64,000 bases of DNA, taken from Euptelea pleiosperma. Lineage: Eukaryota; Streptophyta; Magnoliopsida; Ranunculales; Eupteleaceae. Both the position numbers and the translations under genes were made by a program. Positions within the stretch are counted from its first letter, which is position 1; every line of letters begins with the position of its first letter. Below, piece by piece: positions 46,201 through 59,837 of the stretch. The DNA lies in assembly GCA_035048495.1 (NCBI GenBank), contig CM068546.1, positions 35,606,674 to 35,670,673 on the forward strand, read 5' to 3'. Below the pieces are notes generated by a model. That model saw only the letters and a program-made list of their open reading frames with translations, made no database searches and was not told where the DNA came from.

Positions 46201-49200
46201 AGAATAATCTCATAAGATTCTACTAAATCTGTCAGAGTTACTCTCTTTTTGGCACCTCATCAATTTTGTCTCAATTTCTTATTTATCACATGTTTATCTT
46301 TATTATGATTCAAGAGGTTATCTAACACATGGGATGTTTGAAACTAACCATGATCTCATTTGGTAGAAAGTATTGGCATTGTTATATGCTTTATTTTTTC
46401 ATCAGTAACAATAAAAAGTTTCATATATTAAAAGAAAAAAGGTGTACGAGTGAAGATAACCATTTCCTACTGCAAGTTTTGCAGGTTTTTCCCTCGTTCT
46501 ATAAAGTTATTAGCCTCTTATACATTTTCCTTCTAGAATTTGTAAGTTATTCCGTAATGTGGGATCCGGTCATCCTGTTGATTTTGTTCGCTTGCTTCTG
46601 CCTTCTCCTACATTTAGATATATTTTGAGTGAATTGCTTACGCTGGTATATTTTTTTTATGTGATCCTTCTCTCCTGGACGAAAATAGAATGTCTTGTGC
46701 ATAACTTCCCCTTTTCTTGTAATTACCAATTTTTATTTGGGTCACCATGACCTTGGTTTATGATGATTGGCTATTCATGAGTCGTGAAAATGGGCCTGTT
46801 GTCAATCTTAATACCTTATGTTTTTTTTCTGTTATTTTCATTTTGATTGTCTCAGGATCTTAAACCAACTATTTCATATCTTCCACCAAAAGAATTGAAA
46901 TTGGTAAATAATGCTCTGAAGGTAAATCCTTTGCCAGTTATCTCTGTTCTAAAATTTTGTGACCCTGGTTTTGTGTTCTTATATTATATAGCTTTTTGAT
47001 CATCTTGGAATGCTACTATTTGCAAGCCGTCTTTTGAGGGTTATGGTTGTATACTAAATGTGATTGTTGCATCAGCGCAGCTGGCTTTTGAGGCTCATGA
47101 TGGTCAGAAAAGACGAAGTGGGGAGCCCTTTATCATTCATCCGGTTGAAGTTGCACGTATTCTCGGAGAACTTGTTAGTGTTGAGATTACGGAAAACATG
47201 ATCTTCATTTTTAAATTGTCAATTTTTGTAAAAAATTTGATTCCTTAATTTTGTTTAACAAGTCTGTGTTGTGATCAGCTCTGTAGACTGACCACTGTTT
47301 TTTTAAGGAATTGGATTGGCAAACAATTGCTTCTGGATTACTGCACGACACAGTTGAAGACACTGATTTTGTTACTTTTGAAAAAATTGAAAAAGAGTTT
47401 GGTGTTACCGTGCGCCGCATTGTAGAAGGAGAAACTAAGGTGCTATATTATTTTTATTTATTGATAACTGCTAGGTGAAACCTCTATATTCATTGTTGCT
47501 CTACAGTTAATTTGGATTAACTTCTATTTTGGTTTGGACATAATTTGGTTTCATTTGATTCTCTTTTGTAACTAAGGTATCCAAGCTGGGTAAACTGCAA
47601 TGTAACAAAGCAACCATTTCAGTACAAGATGTAAAAGCTGATGATTTGCGGCAGATGTTTCTAGCCATGACAGAAGAGGTGTCTTTTCTATTTGTTGTAT
47701 GGATCACATATAGTTTGTTGTCTCTGTCGATGGCTACTAAACCAACCTTTTTTTACAGGTCCGTGTTATTATTGTCAAATTAGCTGACAGATTACATAAC
47801 ATGCGCACTCTTTCACACATGCCTCAGCATAAGCAGGTAGTTCTATTTTTGGTTTGATATTTAATAAATTTTCCTCATATCATTATATCTAGTGCTGATA
47901 CTTTGTATGCAGTCCAGCATTGCATTGGAGACGTTGCAGGTCTTTGCCCCTCTAGCAAAGCTACTAGGAATGTACCAGATTAAGGTATGCTTGTGAGTTT
48001 CCTTTTTGACTCCTTGGTGCCTATTTTCTGCTTTTGAATTGCTAGATACACTTGCCTGTTCACATTCTAACCCATAGATCAAACATTGGCACTGGAGCAG
48101 AATTTGCCCTGCCCAAAAGCCATTGAATACTCTGATCTACTCGTATTTGGACAATATACTTATGTGATCATCCAGTCATAGTTTTGAGACTGAAGGTGGC
48201 CTATTGCACCATTGATGTATTTGCCCTCTCCCTCTTTTCAGATTTGATTGTTCTGGATGATCCAAAATATATAGGATTGGCTTGCAAGATGGACCAATAA
48301 GTTGTCTCCTCATGGATGAAATTTCTTGTTCAGGTTCTTAATAGAACATTTCATTGTTCTGCCTCTGCAATAGTTTGTTCAAATGTTCCAGCAAATATTA
48401 GCAAACTGTTCCATCTCTTTCCCATCTGTTTTTTAGTCTGGGATGAAATTTCTTGTTCAGGTTCTTAATAGAATATTTCATTGTTCTGCCTCTGCAATAG
48501 TTTGTTCAAATGTTCCAGCAAATATTAGCAAACTGTTCCATCTCTTTCCCATCCGTTTTTGAGTCTGGAACTGAAGATTATCTCACTTAGTGCTCTAGTT
48601 ATCTATTATCATCCTTCCATCTCTTTCCCATCCATTTTTAAGTATCCTAAGGGCTCTGGAACTGAAGATTATCTCACTTTAAAGTGCTCTAATTATCTAT
48701 TATCATCCTATTCCTTGGTGATAATCCTGTTCTTTCATGATTTTTTTTTATTTTTTTTTCTGCAACGTTGCATATTTGTAACACATGTTCTAATGATTTG
48801 TTGCAGTCAGAACTGGAAAATCTTTCCTTCATGTATACAAATGCTCATGATTATGCTAAGGTCAAGAGAAGAGTTGCAAACCTTTATAAAGAGCATGAGA
48901 AGGATATTTTGGAGGTATTATTTATCTTGCCTCTAACAAAGCTTAAATAAGAAAGAGTACTAGAAATAGAAAGAACTTCTAGGTGTATTGGTTATCTGTC
49001 CATTTACTAGTTAAATAGAATAATACTCGATTTTGACTACTCTATTATTGGAGAACGTCTAAGTCTCTGCCTCTCAAATATTGTCCAATCACTTCTGCAA
49101 TGTGGTTATATGCTTACTAAATTCTTTTTCCTGTTCCAGGCAAAGAAAATTTTAATGAAAAAAATTGAGGATGATCAATTCTTAGACATGATGACAGTAA

Positions 49201-52200
49201 AAACAGAAGTCCGCTCTGTATGCAAGGAACCTTACAGGTAAGGACATAGACCTCACTTCTATTAAATTAGCTTCTTCATCTGACTTAGTGAATTAATTTG
49301 TCTTAAACATTGTTACATTATTCAAGAACAATTATGGAGTTAGTACATGGATGCATCTCATATCCTTCAATTGGAGAATGGTAGTATGTTAGATGACCAT
49401 TTATAGAGTTAGTACATGGATACATCTAAGATTAGGTCACTAATCAGCTAAACAACTCATTCAATTCTCAACTGATAGTATATTTTTCTATAAACTACAG
49501 TAGAGAAGTTATCAAAATAAAAGTGATTATAATAACTTGTCTTCACATGCCACCTAGCTACAGATGTGCACATATTTACATGAATAACATTCATACCTCG
49601 ATGTAATCAGATTTGGAGGCTTTATGTTATCAACTCGGATCATTCTTGAATCATTTGGCTTTTACTAAGAAGTATTTAACTCGAACCATGGTTTTAAATT
49701 TCGTTTTCAATACCTATTTCAGTTAGCTTCGAAATGGAAATATTTTGACAAGTGCAAAATGTAGTGGAAATGATGGATATGGATGCATTTGTATCTTTTT
49801 TTTTTTGATAAAGTAGGATTCATTGATAAAATGATTGCATTTGTATCTTGGATTTTGGGAAATGAAGAGTTGTATCCCCGTTTCCCAAAACATATATGCT
49901 ATGCATGCATTTGTCAACGACATACACTTAATAACTAAATAAATAAATGAAAACTGAAGAAATATCATATATGCATGCATTTGTTGCCTTGAGGTTTCCT
50001 CTTTCTTTTTTTTTTCTTTTTCCTGGTGTTTTTAAGTAAAGTAGTATTTTTGATTGAAAAAATTAGTTTAAATTATGAAAGTTAGATTATAGATGTACTT
50101 ACTAATATGCTTAAGACTTGTATGCATGCATATGATGCCCAAAGGTTTCCTTTTTTCTTTTTCGTTTTTCTTGTTTTTTAAAATAAATATAAAAATGCTT
50201 AAAGTGTTCAAATAAAACTTCCAAGATGTCTTAGGGTGCGTTTTATACATGTGCAAATTGGGTGTGCAAATAGGTTTACGCATTCAATCGTTTCCCATGC
50301 ATGTTTGGTACGCATGCATTCGGCGATTTGCACATGCACACGGCAAATGAATGCTCGTCCTCTTTAGCAATTAAAAACCCTTTTCACCCCCTGGGCAATC
50401 GTTTACACAACCTCCTTGTGCAAACGATTTGCATAAGGTACAAATTAAAATCTAATATTTTCTTAAATCAAGCCCTATCCCCCACTCCCTGCCAAAAAAA
50501 AAAAGAAAAAGAAATAATGGAAAAAGTGGCCTTGAAATGTAAAATTTGAAAAATATACCAGAAAATAACGACCATTACTTTCTGAAAAATTTTGTGAAAA
50601 AGAAACGTCCGTTATTTCTGTTATTGCCCATTATTTTTCTGTTTTTTTTTCCATTTTTTTCGTTTTTTCGTTTTTGAAAATTTGAAATTCATGTTCAAAT
50701 ATGTGGACCCACGTGTTCAGTACGGAAAATTCTTTTTTTTTTCGTACCTAATATGTGGGGCCCACATATTTTGTGCTTTCCTAAGTGAGCATGCGCGCGA
50801 ACCAAATGGTAGTAAATATGAACAATGCGTAAATTTTGAAATTTGCATATGCAAAGTTAGTGTGAACCAAACGCAAGAAAATAGTATGAGTGCGCAAACC
50901 ATTGCACGCGTAATGGTTTGCATACGTACCAAACAGACCCTTAATCTTAGGGTTGACCAGAATGATAGAATGGGTTTTTTTTTCACCATTTCCTTGGTTG
51001 TATCGTATTGTCTCACTCGAGATGTCTCATTTTCAACTGACCAAGAGGTACCTCAAGAGTGAGACTTTAAACCATGAGTGAAATATAGGTTGAAATGTTG
51101 TAATTTCAACATCCTTGTAAAATATCCTGTTAGTCATAGTGCCAAAATCAAAATATGTTGAAATTTCATACCACGGCTTGAACACATTTGGCGAATGTTA
51201 AAAAGGCTTTATGCACTCAAGAGCTTCCTTGAGTTCATAAATGTTCACAAGTTTGGAAAAGTTGCTTTTTATCTTTCCTTGGAAACATTTGAATAGGCTG
51301 AAGTTGTCTCCTATAAGATCAGCTTAATTGCTATGGAGTCAAATGGTTGGGGTGGGAACTAGCTAGTCTAGCTTCTTTCCTACATCGATCTCCCTTTGAT
51401 GGGTACAAGGACCAAATTAGCCAACCCCCCTATTATGGGATTCTGTCAAGTGGAGCAGTCTCCACATGGGTCTCCTCCCCGGCCAATTCCAGGTGAGATT
51501 TATGTATGCATCCGGCTGCAATAATCTGATGATGATATTTGCATCGGACTATGGATCTGATGATGTCTAATGACGTATAAATGTTCATTCCTGGATCCAA
51601 AGTGTTCATCTTATGCATGCTATCTATAGTTATATTAAGCATATCTGCTTGAAACCATTTAAAATATATCCCCTTGGTTCTTTTACTCCAAAGGAACTTG
51701 AATGTCGTCCTTGTCGTCCTTCCAACTTTCAATTTTATTCATTATCTAATAAAGCTATTCCATTATACAAATATCTATGCCTCTTGAAATGATTAATCAG
51801 ATGATTCAATGGATTGTTCAAAGTGCTGATCAGAAAAACAAAAAAAATCGATTGTTTATAGTGTTATTGTGATGGATAGTTCTTACACTGCTACAGCATA
51901 GTTATTGTTATTGTTTGTTGCAGTATCTATAAAGCCGTGCTGAAATCTAAAGGTTCAATAAATGAGGTCAATCAAATCGCACAGGTTTGTTTTTATTTTT
52001 TCCTTGAAATAATTAGGTAATGCATTGATTAGCATGTGTCCGTTTGTTTTAAATTTGGTTTCACATTGTGCTATTTGTTGGTCATTGTTTCATGTTCCAG
52101 CTTCGTATTATTATAAAGCCGAAGCCATGTATCGGAGTTGGGCCTTTGTGTAGTGCTCAACAGGTGAATCCTTGCCTACGTCAAACTTTTCAGGTTATAC

Positions 52201-55200
52201 TATTTACGTTATGTAGGTGATGTTTTGCCATTGCCTCATTACTGTTCTATACGCAGATTTGCTACCATGTTCTTGGACTTGTCCATGGAATCTGGACCCC
52301 TATTCCTCGAGCTGTAAGAATTTTTCAACATTATCTTCTGTTCTTGAATTTTTTGTTTAAATCTCAAGAGTTGGGAAAAATATTGATGTCTTTTGTAACA
52401 GATGAAAGACTATATTGCGACCCCAAAACCTAACGGTTATCAAAGTCTTCAAACAACAGTGATACCATTTCTGTATGAGAGCATGTTTCGGTTGGAAGTT
52501 CAGGTGAGTTCATGATTGCCCATTCTATTTGACTATTTCGTTACAAGTTTCATACTTCAGCCGCCTCTTTTTGGACACTGCCTCTTTTTGGACACGATCT
52601 TGTAAATGCTTCACTGTATCCTATTCTTAAAAGTTTCTATGGTTAATTTTGAATAATTTTTACTGCTGTCTTATAGCTTGTGAATACTTTCAAGATACTT
52701 ATACTAACTTCACGTTTGGCAGATAAGAACTGAAGAGATGAATCTGATAGCCGAGAGAGGCATAGCTGCTCACTACAGTGGGAGAATATTTGTTACTGAT
52801 TTAGTTGGACATGCCATGCCTAAAGGGAGAAATTCCAGAGGGAAAACAGTCTGTCTGAACAATGCAAACATTGCTCTCAGGGTATTTGATCAACCATTCT
52901 TATCAAATTGTGATAATAATTTTTCTTGGAGGGATTTCCTGGTAAACCTCATCAAGTCCCTGACCTGCGTGCTAATTTATGGATAAAGTCCTGTTTTCTG
53001 TAGATTGGATGGCTCAATGCTATTAGAGAATGGCAAGAGGAGTTTGTCGGGAACATGAGCTCGAGGGAATTCGTGGATACTATCACAAGAGACCTGTTGG
53101 GGAGTCGTGTTTTTGTGTTTACGCCAAAAGGAGAAGTAGGAGAATATAGTGGATATCTGGCATACTTTTATATGAATATTATACTTTTTTGTTTCTTTCT
53201 AATCGTTTATTTCTTTTCCCTCAAATTATACAGATTAAAAACCTACCCAAGGGGGCTACTGTGATTGACTATGCTTATATGATACACACTGAAATTGGCA
53301 ACAAAATGGTGGCTGCAAAGGTTTTCTTCTCACTTTTGACTTGTCTAAAAGTGTTTTTAGGATCATAATGTCACTTGGTAACTTTTCTGTTGCAGGTCAA
53401 CGGTAATCTTGTCTCTCCCATGCATGTACTTGCAAATGCTGAGGTTGTGGAGATAATTACATACAATGTAAGTAAATACACCATTCTGTGAAAATTGCCC
53501 TTCTGATGGATGTTAACCATGAAATTTTGTCTGAACTTTAATTGTATGTTTCTCATGCATGATACTTCATATAGTTCTGGTAGAGTATCGGAAGATATGA
53601 AAGGGTGTATTTCCTTTGCATGATTGGAGATGTAAACATGCAAGCAATCTTTCAGTTTGTGCCCCAATGTGGAACTAAAGGGTTACATATTGCCACTACT
53701 ATTATAGTGTGATATTTTCACATTCTATTTGTTGTTCACATGCCTCATCTTTCAGAAACACGTAGTCTATTACGAATCACTTATTCTGTTATCACTATCA
53801 GTTGGATTCACGTATATTTGCTTCAACTGAATGAGTTGACTGAAAGATTAATCTTTGGTACTTGGTTTGTTATTTTCCATTGTTCATTTTGTCTCCTTGT
53901 GTGTGTGTGTATATATATGGCTCAGGCTCCGAGTTCCCCCTTTTCTGACCCCTCTCAGGAGTCGTTTGCTCGGCCGTGGATTTCACGAATCCAAAGGTGG
54001 TTTGATTGCTGGCAAAAAGTGAATGCCAGCTCAGCACTATCAGTCACCGTTGGATTCTTGGAATCCACAGCCGAGCACACGACTCCCGAGAGTGGTCATA
54101 AAAAGGGGTCCCCTGAGCCCGACCCTAGATATATACATACGTTCTTTACATTGTAATAGCAAGGGCTATTTACTCTGCTTCAAATTGGCCAGGTTTACAG
54201 CTGACTGAAGATTGAGTTACAAACAAAAATATAATATAATAAAAACTAATTATCATCCTTATTGTTTTGTGCTACACCTGAACTTAATAATATTCACTAT
54301 GCAGTTTCACATGGCTCAGAAGGCATCTAGTAGTCGCTAAACAATGAATGAAAATCTTCTGCTAGAAGTCTATAACATCACAAGAGGAATTGGCCATTTT
54401 ATTGCTTAGAATAAAATCGATATCCTAAGTAGTTGCATACATGTAGTACAAGGAGCGAGAAAATCATTACATCCCTCCAACATCCAAAACCTGGAAAGCT
54501 GGTTGTGTTTAAAAGAACTCTCCTGTGACTGCATAAAGAATTAAAGGAGGAAAACTAGTGCTTGGAAATCTTGTGGGAGAAGAAACAGACCAGTAGAAAT
54601 GAATCCTAAAAATGTCCAACACCTCTAGTTCCTTTTATAGCTTATTCGTTTTCCACCACCTGGAGATCCCAAATTTGTCATTTGTCCAGTTTTGAAATAA
54701 TTTACCAATGCCATCAAGCTTCCTTTTGTAAATATGGTCTTAACTTTAAGGAAATAAGGTTACCTTAGCCACATGATCATAGTCAAATTCACCTCACATT
54801 GTGTAATTACTTCTATGATCAGTTTTCCAAAAGTTGTTATTGTTCCAAATGATTAATTTACAATATGAATGGTAGAAATAGTCAGAAAAATCACTCAGTA
54901 ATGTCTAGGTGGATAAGTAACACAAATGCAACCAGAATCCTGAGAGATTATTCCCCAAACCATTGCTACTTGACATCATCCAGGTCTAATTTCTTACTTA
55001 CATTACATGCGATGCAGCTGATCGTCCATAGGCTTAACATTGTATAATAAGGTAGCAATCACTAGAACAAATCCTCGTAGCATGGCGAAAGGTAAGGACA
55101 CAAGGATCAGTAAATGTAGTTCTATCCCCATCAGCATCCTTCATGGGGTTAAAGAAATGTTATGGAATCTTCATGTACTACACTTTGTTAGATACTTCAC

Positions 55201-57220
55201 ACGTACTGCCTTCAGCCATCCCTACTAGCTGGTGGGTCATCCTAGATTTCACAATTGCAGACCATCTTGTTTTTGGTAGACAATCACCACATTACAGGCC
55301 TGTAAATGATGTGTGTAACTCATCCTTGATTACTTAAGTAACTAAGAGCAACTCTACACCTGGTTGAAGGTTCATCATATGAGAGTCAAGCAATTTAGTA
55401 GCTGGCCTGATAATTGGAAATGGCAATGCTGAACTTGTTAGTACTGTTGAACGCCTTGATTGACTTGGGTGTAATTGTGTATGTGAGACTCCATTCAGTT
55501 TTCGTGGTTTGTAAGTAAAATCTTTTTCTGTTAAAGGTAGTTGTAGTGCCTTTATCTGATGGGTTGCTGCTTGTCCACTGTATGGAGCACATCAGATTGT
55601 GTAGATATGAAGATCAGTTCACTTGGTCGTTGTTATCTTACCATGGTTTGCCCTAGCTCACAATTTCCATATTTACTCTACCAGGCTCTCTCAGGCAAGT
55701 CTGCTTTCCAGAGGCATCAGCAGTGGTTGCAACATGCAAAGACGCGTAGCGCTCGACACAAGATTATGAAAGTAGGGTCTTGTTTAAGTTTGGCTTATAC
55801 TTATTTTTATCATTGTTTGCCTCTGCTTTATTAACCAAAATTCTTTATTGTCTAGTTTCTGAGAGAGCAAGCTGCATTGTCTGCTAAGGAAATAACGGCA
55901 GATACTGTAAATAACTTTGTTGCCGATGTTGACGACGGGAGTGAATTAGAAGAGTTCTCAGACTTTCCCAATGAAAGCAAAACCATGTGGAAGAAAATCC
56001 TGATGAATGTTGCAGACTTTTCTACTTCGAAGAGAAACCATAACGATGCCCTCTGCATTCAAAATGGTAGAGTTGGAGTCCCCAAGGTCAATGGGAAGCA
56101 TACCAAGAATGTGCACCATATGAGTTTGAAGGACAATGGAGAGTTGTCACAGGGAAATGGTATTGCCAAGTTGATACATGCTAATATTCCAATGTACAAG
56201 GAAGTCTTGCCTGGATTGGAAAGCTGGCAAGCTGGCAAGGTTGCCTCCTGGCACAACCTTGAGGAGCATTCGATCCAGTGGTTCTGTGTAGTTTGTATAG
56301 ATCGAAGAGGTGAACTTCAACTTCACTGATGATACCCAAATTAGTTTTTTCTTTGATTTTGTAAGGAGAAAATGCAAGCTACCCTTGGGCTAGATCCTAA
56401 GATCCATCTACAAACAGCATATTGGTGCTTGTGGCACAGTGCAATGCTTGGGAGCCACCATTTTGACAATTCCCACCTAGGATATGCATCAAAAAATCAG
56501 TTGTAGCAGATGGCTTTAACCATCCTCTATGGGCTTTCTTTCAGGACTCTTCCTTATTTTTCTTGATCCAAAAAATTCTGTAAGTATGATTGTCCTTTCA
56601 CTTAATATTTTACATAGTACATATTGGCGAATATCCGTCAAAAGGTGATACCACCCCTGCATGTGCACCAAGAGTACCAGATGCCATTGGTACAGTCCTT
56701 AGGGTCCAGATTTCCTCTGGTAAGTATTTAACTCTGTATTTCAAGTCTGTGTAGTAACCATTCAAATTGGCATACCAAAATTTCAGGCATGATGGCAGAG
56801 GTGACGTCCGCATTGACGGCAGTGGGGATTTCAATCTGTTCCTGTGTGGTGAGTGATGATTGAAAGTTCTCCTAGCAGTTAAATGTCTCTGGTCATTAAT
56901 GTTTGTCAATGAATCCTCTCTGCCTAATGTACATTAACATTTGTTGAATGAGCAGGCGGAGATTGACAGAAGAAGGGGAGTGGGTGTGATGTTATTTCAC
57001 ATTGAAGGGAGCCTCGACAGTTTGGTATGTCAAAAACTTGGCCACCTCCCCTCCCATGTTCCCTCAATCCTTTTTCTGTACTTTCGCTGATGTAAGAAAT
57101 TAATTCGTTTCTCAGGTAAATGCCTGCTCGAGTGTGGATCTGATCCTTGGCGTCCTGGGTTGGTCAGCGGGTTGTAGCTGGCCAAGCTCATCGGACGACC
57201 ATCAGTTTCTCGAATGCTAA
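43213..57220 (+). CDS. RSH1: RelA/SpoT homologue RSH1, probable plastid (p)ppGpp hydrolase (886 aa)
   Basis: Controls the plastid stringent-response alarmone. Exons: 43213-43237, 43360-43547, 45008-45196, 46856-46921, 47081-47173, 47308-47439, 47577-47678, 47759-47836, 47913-47984, 48807-48914, 49140-49237, 51924-51984, 52101-52163, 52257-52313, 52402-52503, 52723-52881, 53004-53135, 53234-53320, 53396-53467, 55685-55771, 55856-56309, 56787-56848, 56956-57024, 57116-57220. All join in frame to 886 codons, close to Arabidopsis RSH1. Near residues 170-300 the HD hydrolase keeps FIIH (176), HD (200-201), ED (204-205) and [10 protein letters not shown] (D275, N279). The synthetase-like domain (about 380-500) lacks key residues: Q461 in YQSLQT and Q401 where active enzymes have Asp. 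TGS covers about 565-628 and ACT about 800-870. The N-terminal [19 protein letters not shown] segment is typical of RSH1. Confidence 0.93.
48314..48710 (+). repeat. Tandem duplications in RSH1 intron 9
   Basis: A 127-bp unit (GGATGAAATTTCTTGTTCAG start) occurs at 48314 and 48441 almost unchanged. A second duplicated segment (GAACTGAAGATTATCTCACT) occurs at about 48568 and 48659. Confidence 0.8.
50234..50940. mobile_element. Tourist/PIF-Harbinger-like MITE in RSH1 intron 11
   Basis: Ends GGGTGCGTTTTATAC and the complement of GTACCAAACAGACCC; TTA flanks both sides (50231-50233 and 50941-50943). The arms also share CATATGCAAA/TTTGCATAC-like segments. An AACGG-like fragment lies inside at 50555-50700. 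The 3-bp TTA target fits PIF/Harbinger. Confidence 0.6.
53930..54126. mobile_element. GGCTCAG-family MITE in RSH1 intron 19
   Basis: Left arm GGCTCAGGCTCCGAG, CTGACCCCTCTCAGGAGTCG and CTCGGCCGTGGATTTC; right arm GGAATCCACAGCCGAG, ACGACTCCCGAGAGTGG and CCCCTGAGCC. Copy of the element at 32640. Confidence 0.7.
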
Positions 57221-58050
57221 AATTATACAGTAAGGCCCTGTTCACCCACTCGGAAGTTTTGAGGTGAAGGTATGAAATTTTGGCCTCAGAACTCAGAAGA
57301 ACCAGGTTCCAACGGGTCTTAAATGTAGATCTCAATATTAGTTATTTTTTCATCTTCTCATTTTTTTGTTTGAAGCTCAGAGAAATATAACCAGAGCAGC
57401 TAATTGGGCGAATCTACGAAGGGGGACTGTATATAGAGAAGAGTGCTAGTTAGGGACTTCAAAAAAGTATGCCTGACCTCGGTTTTGTACACTTGTAAGG
57501 CTCTTTTGCTAGGGTTTGAGAGTTGAATATATATATATACACAACAGGGTGTGTAAATGCCCTTTCTACATGTACTTTTGTCATGATCAGTAAATGTTCT
57601 TTCTATTTATCTGTCACACTTTGAAGTGGGAATGGTAGTAGTGTATTTCTGATCAATCATCTGCATTTTGATAGTTACGAAGGCTGGGGGGTAGGTAATG
57701 ATCCAAACTAGTACCCCTTTAATAGGGGCTATGGCCCATCCAAGAAGTGATTCAGTGATATGGGTGTTTGGTTGTGCTGATTCTATAAACTGTACTTACC
57801 ATTTGACTCGCCAATCCAAACCATTTTAGTGGGACACTCGAAATTCATACAAATTGGACAATCTTAACCGTCTAGAACTTGAGTGATTGATGGAAAATGC
57901 AGTTAATGGATGAAGAAAATGGCCATAGGAGAACATTGGGAAACAGGGGAGTGGGAGAAACAAGGGAGGAAAACATTATTAGTCTAGATCTTTATCATCT
58001 CTTCTTCAGCCCTTAGATAAACAGCTTTTTAAATTGCATTAAGAGGACAA
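57221..58050. other. RSH1 3' region and intergenic
   Basis: The probable 3' UTR runs to about 57620. The rest shows no domain or repeat signature I can name. Confidence 0.35.
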
Positions 58051-58121
58051 TGGAGAACCATGAAGAACATGACAAGGAATTGCAATATGATGATGGATGA
58101 GCCGAAGAAGCAGAAACCACC

Positions 58122-58850
58122 GATTCATTCTTATGCACAATCCTCATCGTCTCTTCTCCAGTTTCTTCGTCTACTGCTTTTCAATCTTCGCCAAAGAAGC
58201 AGAAACCCAAACCACCAGACCACAGACAAAGCCTTGAACTTGATGAACTCAACGGTGGATAATGCACTGCCGATTCATTCTTATGCACAATCTTCATCGT
58301 CTCTTCTCCAGTTTCTTCGTCTACTGCTTACCAATCGTCATCAACCTTCTCTCCGGAAATCTGGACGGAGTTCTTTATCTTCATTTCCAATGACTTGTTG
58401 ATGGACTTGGCCGGGCCATATTGCCTCGGCGTACAATTCCAATGAAGAGTCTCCAGTTCCTGCTGAATCCACTTCTTTCTCTGACAGATTCATCATCATC
58501 ATTTTATTCTTCTTGGATTGATGGATTTTCTTCTACTACCATATCTTCAACATGGGCATTCTCACACAATTCATCATGTCCAATCACTGCAATGACTTGC
58601 ACCGATAGGCGATTCCTCCACATGATCTTCCTCGTTAATGTTTATCTGTTTGACAAAGCCAATATCAATGTCCAATGGAGTGAATCCTTCAAAATTGCCG
58701 ATGGGAACTCGATTCTTGCTGATATCATTATCATCCCACGGTAAAATATTCTCTACTTTCAGATTGTCAGAGATGATATCCTGATCACCACAGGTAGGTG
58801 TCTCCCTTTCACCATTCACTTTAAGAGCAGAGTCGGCTTCCTGAACAAAA
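58122..58850 (-). pseudogene. Unrecognised, probably decayed gene
   Basis: On the minus strand an acceptor-like TTGTTCAG at 58843-58850 precedes an acidic open frame (EADSALKVNGERE, ILPWDDNDISKNRVPIGNFE, GFVKQININEEDH). It stops at about 58574. A shifted frame then continues (GHDELCENAHVEDMVVEE) and further open segments follow (GTGDSSLELYAEAIWPGQ). A unit encoding AVDEETGEETMRIVHKNES is duplicated at 58122 and 58269. The acidic bias looks like real coding, but I do not recognise the family, and the frame changes suggest decay or unresolved introns. Confidence 0.35.
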
Positions 58851-59490
58851 TCACCAAATGGTTATAAAACTCAGGAACCAGTGTAACGCTGTCCCAGCAG
58901 TGCAGTGGCCCTGGGTAGATGTCCCCCTGTTGGCCCTACAAGAAAAAAATATCTGATCCCTACCGAGGCAGACGATTCAATGGCATCAAGTCAACCGGTT
59001 CAGACTCGGCGAGTCAGGTTATCTAAAGCGATGGCGTAGATGAATGGAATTACCATGATCAGACTTTCAATCGCCACCGACCTGGAGGAATTAATCTGGG
59101 TCAAACCGATTCAAGAACCATTTTGATTTGATGTTTGAAATATAGAGAAGATGGTGGCTGGATTTTGATTCTTGAGGAGAATTTTCAATCAGGAGTTTGA
59201 AACGGACACCCTTGCAACTGAAGATTAATTTTAGATACCTTACGACCGTAGGAGCAAGTCTGCCGCATACGTGCACGTGGTGAAGAGTGGGACCCATATA
59301 AACCATTTGATTGATATTAGACGATCCCAACCATCCAATTATTCCATTATGGCCAAAAGAAATTTAGGGTCCAAACGGCAATAGGGTGGAAGTGGAGCTC
59401 AATGTTTGGTGGGTTTACCTGGGCCCTGTGTGCTGGCATGAGAATGGTAATACCTTAGATGTCCTCGTACATTTATCCGTTAGGCGTAGT
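58851..59490. other. Intergenic, possible upstream part of the minus-strand pseudogene
   Basis: A minus-strand acceptor-like TTCTTGTAG lies near 58942-58950. The frame after it reads GQQGDIYPGPLHCWDSVTL before breaking. Nothing else is supported. Confidence 0.25.
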
Positions 59491-59496
59491 TTTATG

Positions 59497-59727
59497 CATG
59501 GTTTAAAAAACGGGCATTGAAACGAAAATAACAGCTGTTATAACGGAAACGGACCTCCCCTGACCTCCCCTGTTACGTTACATGCCACTTCAATGTTCAG
59601 AAAATAATGGCGTTATTTACTTATTTTGGTCCTGTGCATTACAATCCGTTACAACGGCCATTGTAACAGAAAAAACGCTAATGCCCCCAATCCGTTATAC
59701 CGTTATAACGGCCCCTTCTAAACCTTG
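59497..59727. mobile_element. AACGG-family copy, shortened
   Basis: Starts CATGGTTTAAAAAACGGG and ends TCTAAACCTTG; the central TTTGAAATTC part is missing. Confidence 0.6.
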
Positions 59728-59837
59728 GGTTAATGTAGTAGTTTCGGTCAAACTAAAGCTTCGGGAATATCTTCCCAAGTTGGTGAAGCATGTTGGTTTG
59801 GCGTTTGATGATCTTTGTAAGATCGAGTCCATCAAAC

